Shown here: positions 60,457 to 64,000 of the stretch, piece by piece | Layout: the number at the start of each line of letters is the position of its first letter | How positions within the stretch are numbered: the first letter of the stretch is position 1 | Source of the DNA: Riptortus pedestris | Taxonomy: Eukaryota; Arthropoda; Insecta; Hemiptera; Alydidae | DNA length: 64,000 nt | Reading direction: 5' to 3' | Assembly: GCA_019009955.1 (NCBI GenBank) | Contig: CM032230.1 | Span: 30,982,501-31,046,500 of the forward strand | The notes under the pieces: generated by a model | Databases searched by the model: none | Seen by the model: the letters and a program-made list of their open reading frames with translations, nothing else | What the model was told of the DNA's origin: nothing | Translations under genes and position numbers: made by a program

Positions 60457-60566
60457 TTTTTAGCATATTTCCCTTAAGGGAAATCAGCTATTGAGGTTGT
60501 GCTCATGACGGAATTTTTGAATTTTTTCTTTAAATGTCCATCGATCCTACCCAGTAGATGACGAAA

Positions 60567-60637
<71 letters not shown>

Positions 60638-61075
60638 CTGTTACCGCTCTAGCGGTCGCAATTTTTGTTTGATCGTTACCAAACTCGATATATAGTAGTG
60701 TTATGTAAAAAGAAAGATCAAGTTCGTTAACGGCTGAAATCGGACTGGTGGGAGGGGGGGGGCTTTAGAGGGGAGGATTTTCGAAAATTCAAAATATCTC
60801 CGTTACTATACGTCGGATCAAACAATTGTACAGAATCAATCTTATTGCAAATTAAATTTACTATCATTATTGTTATATACATCTATTCTCTATCTTGAAT
60901 ATTAACCGAGATATTTGCTTCTTTAATAAATCTGGGCGGCTAACGGACGAGTGACTTTCCCGCCAAAAGCTAGTTCGGCCGTTTTCTTAACTGCTCGGCT
61001 CTCGTGAAATTTCTCTATTGTAAAACTTCACGTGGGAAATCTGCTTAGTTTACGCAGCCCCTGCGTGACGGACTT
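60457..61075 (+). mobile_element. HINE copy, full-length, short subfamily
   Basis: TTTAGCATATTTCCCTTAAG, TA tract (60570-60633), ACCGCTCTAGCGGTCGCAAT, GGTGGGAGGGGGGGGG then TTTAGAGGGGAGGATT, CCGCCAAAAGCTAGTTCGGC and an intact 3' end (ACGCAGCCCCTGCGTGACGG). About 619 bp; the best reference for the short form. Confidence 0.93.
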
Positions 61076-61094
61076 TCCTTAATCTCGAAGTCTT

Positions 61095-61267
61095 AGAAAA
61101 CTGACTTCAGTAAACTCCTACTCATTATAATTAATGTTATATCATGAGGCACTCTATTTGAAGCCTAAGTTCAAGATATTATCCTCATTGAACTTTTACG
61201 TTTTGAGATATACGACTCACGTGGGAAAACTGCTTAGTTAACGCAGCCCCTGCGTGAGGGACTTTTG
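61095..61267 (+). mobile_element. Second HINE 3' end in tandem
   Basis: Long-subfamily 3' block (CTTCAGTAAACTCCTACTCA, TTGAAGCCTAAGTTC, TTTTGAGATATACGACTCAC) and terminus (ACGCAGCCCCTGCGTGAGGG then ACTTTT), about 20 bp after the previous copy and in the same direction. Confidence 0.88.
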
Positions 61268-62513
61268 AAATATAAGCATACCATTCACCTTAATTTAGTG
61301 TATACATATACAAAATGTTTTAGTTTTTCAGGGCAATATATTTTTTTTCCATTTTCCAAAACATACATAAATGTATTAGTCCTTAACTTTACTGAAATTC
61401 CCCAAACGTTCAAAAAGTTTGATTTAGTAGGGAACGATTTAATGGAAGTAATTCTATAGTTAGTCTCTAGCAAGCTCAAGTGCCAGGAGAGTTTATAAAT
61501 AAAAAACATCACGGAAATTAATAACTACCATTCATCAAGAAGCACATTTACTAATTGCAATTTCTCATTAGTAGTTCCCATGAGAGACAAGAAATGATAG
61601 TGATAGATAATAAAAGATGAAGGAGGGAATGAGACAGGAGTGGGAGAAAGCGTGAGAGAGAGAGAGGAGAAAGTCTAAGTTATGGGAAGAGGAAGATTAA
61701 TCAGAGAGAAGGGCATAGGCCTAATGTCGAGTAATGAAAGCGAGTCTACTAGCATAAATTTGTCCACTCAGACCACAACTAATTTCTCCTTGTTTGAGTG
61801 AACATTGTTCCAGCTTTAAACGTCTTTTCCTTCTCGGATTTTTCATTAGACTTGTGTTTTTTTCAGAAAATTCATTAACATTAGTCCCATTTAGAACGCT
61901 ATGATGTTTCTTAACTCAAAATTAAAATATATATACATTTTTTAACACATGCCTGAAATATAAAATGTCGTTCAGTACCTAAAACGTTTAGTGTCAATAT
62001 TTTTTAATTGCTCTACTACACTTCGGTGACTCATCCGCAACGTGAAGAAGTGTATGAAATGAAATAGTAGAAACGATGAGAAAATGTATAAAATTAGAAG
62101 TGTATTATCTATAAAGAAGATTGGTTATATATCATTTTCCATTAGATTAAAAATAACAACGGAGATCTTCTACTATTGTTGGTTAACTATAGTAAACTGC
62201 TGCTAGTACTGCTATAGTAATTCTCTGCCTATTCCCTATTCTAGCTCCATTTTTGAGGTGCTGGGTGGCGAATGAATCTGGTATCTGAGGTAAGGAAACA
62301 AAGGCCTCATTCCTTCAGTTATTTATTCTATGCGACAGAGTTTTTTCAGAGCATACACTCCATCCTGATGGCAAACATTAAGCATTAAAAACGGCATACA
62401 AGCTGTTATTAAACTAAACATAAATAGATAAATGTACACATTGAACGAATAGTATTCAGACTTGGAGCATATGACTTTAAAGACAAAACAGAAATTAAAG
62501 TCCCAGTGAATAC
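61268..62513. other. AT-rich spacer
   Basis: Overlapping frames at 61265-61512 on both strands have no motif. A short GA stretch lies near 61650. No gene seen. Confidence 0.4.
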
Positions 62514-63370
62514 AGGGTGAAGCAGAGGAAACGCAAGTTCTTTGAACGGCTAGTACGCGTCAACGAGAGATGACCTTGAATGAATGTTAGCAGACCGCGC
62601 ATGCAACGCAGTTTCAGCCGCTATGGAGCATAGAGCATCTTGTGTTCGTTGTCAAGCAGTACTTTAGAAACAATGATTCCTAGTCACAGTGCATCGTCTT
62701 TTCCATCAAAATTTTAGAGTTGGACGTCAAGGAACAGTGCTTGATAGAAATACTCCGATGTGTAGCAGTGTTCAGAAGTATGGGACCTGTGATGTAAGAG
62801 AAACCACCCGTTCAGTTCATACTCCGGAAAATGTATACAAAGTGAGAACGGCAGTTCTTGCTAGTCCGGCTGTAGTGCTGAGTATGTCACGTCGTTCGCT
62901 TCACCCCATCTTTTATGATGATCTTAAGTTTTGGAGGAACCGCAGAACGTTTTGTCGCGTACTGGACGAAATGTTTACAGAAGACGCATATGCTGCAGTA
63001 TTCACGAGTGATGAAGCACATTTTCATCTAGGCGATTACGTAAATGTTCAACATTGTCGGTATAGGGCGTCAGACAACCCACATGAATTACTCCAAAGAC
63101 CTCTCCACAGTTTAAAAGTAACAGTGTTGTACTGAATATCAAAGATGGGGATTGTTGGACCCCATGATTGTTCAGCAGGACAGTGCCACACCTCACACTG
63201 ATTTTCGGGGGACAACAAGGACAAGCCTCGCACAATCGATGAGCTGAAGAATTCCATTCGTCTGAAAATTGAAGCCGCGCCGAATGAAATATCGGAGAGA
63301 GTTAAGTAACGTTTGGGAGAGGTTCCAAATTTGTATCCAAAAAGAAGGACGTCGGCTGCAAGACATTATT
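62514..63370 (+). pseudogene. Mariner-like (DDE superfamily) transposase relic
   Basis: Pieces of a transposase type common in arthropods (HTH-containing N terminus, DDE-type catalytic core) can be read in order. A probable start is ATGGAGCATAG at 62623, followed by VVKQYFRNNDS in another frame and a TAG stop. Then come FRVGRQGTVLDRNTP, RTPENVYKV-like HTPENVYKVRTAVLASP, RSLHPIFYDDLKF, RRTFCRVLDEMF, FTSDEAHFHLGDYVNVQH with the SDEAHF catalytic aspartate, and PHELLQRPLHSLKVTV. After a gap, TIDELKNSIRLKIEAAPNEI near 63233 is the C-terminal part. A block between DLKF and RRTFC and a large part after LKVTV are missing. There are at least three frame changes and several stops. The longest open piece is 62689-63135. 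It is dead. Terminal repeats were not resolved. Confidence 0.85.
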
Positions 63371-63526
63371 TTTCGAACCTAATTAAAGTATGTATATTTC
63401 AAACCACCATTAAAAAATGTATCACTTATTTATTTAAAAATGTATGCCTGTTTTTATTTAATGAAACCGTGTCCCCATAGAAAATATATGAAGAAGTTTT
63501 TCTACTCATTAAAATTGAATACTTAT

Positions 63527-63565
<39 letters not shown>

Positions 63566-63969
63566 AATTTCAATAAATATTCAGAATAAATACATAATAA
63601 AAAATGAATATTTACAGATGATATGTAAAAGTTTGAATAGATAGTCGAATTAAAATCTAAAAAATCCAAGTGAAATCAAAGAAAAAACACCGGAGGAGTT
63701 ACAGGGAAAGATATATATAAAACGTGTAAAGAGGAAAAACCTTTAAAAATATTTATTCATATATCATCTATAAATATTCATTGGGTAACTAATTCGAATT
63801 TTTTATAAAGTTGTTTGTTCTAAATCTAATAAATTTCCTTCAATGTGTACATATATATTTTTTATTTTTAATTTAATAACTGCTTCTATGGAACAAAAAC
63901 TTGAGAAGGTTCGAGGCCTTTGGCTTTATACCGTTCTAGCTAGTTTCATTTTTGGTTAATATTTTAATG
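63371..63969. other. AT-rich spacer with a TA microsatellite
   Basis: TA tract at 63531-63562. No gene seen. Confidence 0.45.
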
Positions 63970-64000
63970 GAGCTCATTTTTCATCTCCTAGGTAGGGCCG
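63970..64000 (-). mobile_element. Likely HINE fragment cut by the window edge
   Basis: TGGAGCTCATTTTTCATCTC and CTAGGTAGGGCCG correspond to the region just inside the 5' end; the rest lies beyond the window. Confidence 0.5.

Overview
The window looks like nuclear DNA of an arthropod, most likely an insect with a large repeat-rich genome. It is AT-rich, has long introns, and carries arthropod-type LINE, SINE, mariner-like and Helitron-like elements. The only protein-coding pieces I can support are isolated exons. Species and order cannot be read from the sequence.

Genes. A well-bounded exon at 813-963 (+) encodes the second half of an immunoglobulin domain of a lachesin/IgLON-like cell-surface protein. 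On the minus strand, 19868-20056, and less securely 22337-22393, look like two exons of an unidentified gene with ankyrin-like spacing; their splice phases match. Five GC-richer unique islands (about 8030-8320, 12130-12720, 17085-17640, 53815-54040, 57060-57480) could be exons or conserved non-coding DNA. Decayed retroelement and transposase genes lie at 1438-1965, 25885-26400 and 62514-63370.

Repeats. The dominant feature is one family of about 34 copies and fragments in both orientations, roughly 17-18 kb by my tally. Every complete copy starts TTAGCAGATTTCCC with a palindrome and carries an internal TA or CA microsatellite. It then has an inverted copy of the start motif about 30 bp from its 3' end, a CGCAG-GGG-CTGCG hairpin, and ends GACGGACT next to T-rich DNA. 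This is the architecture of Helentron-associated, DINE-1-like (HINE) non-autonomous rolling-circle elements. The window shows nesting, tandem duplication, two opposite kinds of foldback dimer, repeated 3' ends, and other transposons landing in the internal TA tract. 'Strand' for these copies follows that 5' to 3' direction.

Other blocks: a polypurine/polypyrimidine region (9362-11270) and a second polypurine tract (13322-13920); a 3.1-kb satellite (38286-41400) with a 182-bp trimer array next to a 118-bp dimer array; an intact tRNA-derived SINE with 12-bp target duplications (30403-30614) and two truncated relatives; a retroposon family with AATA tails; a 37-bp-arm hairpin (49287-49380). The remaining stretches are AT-rich and I see no genes in them.
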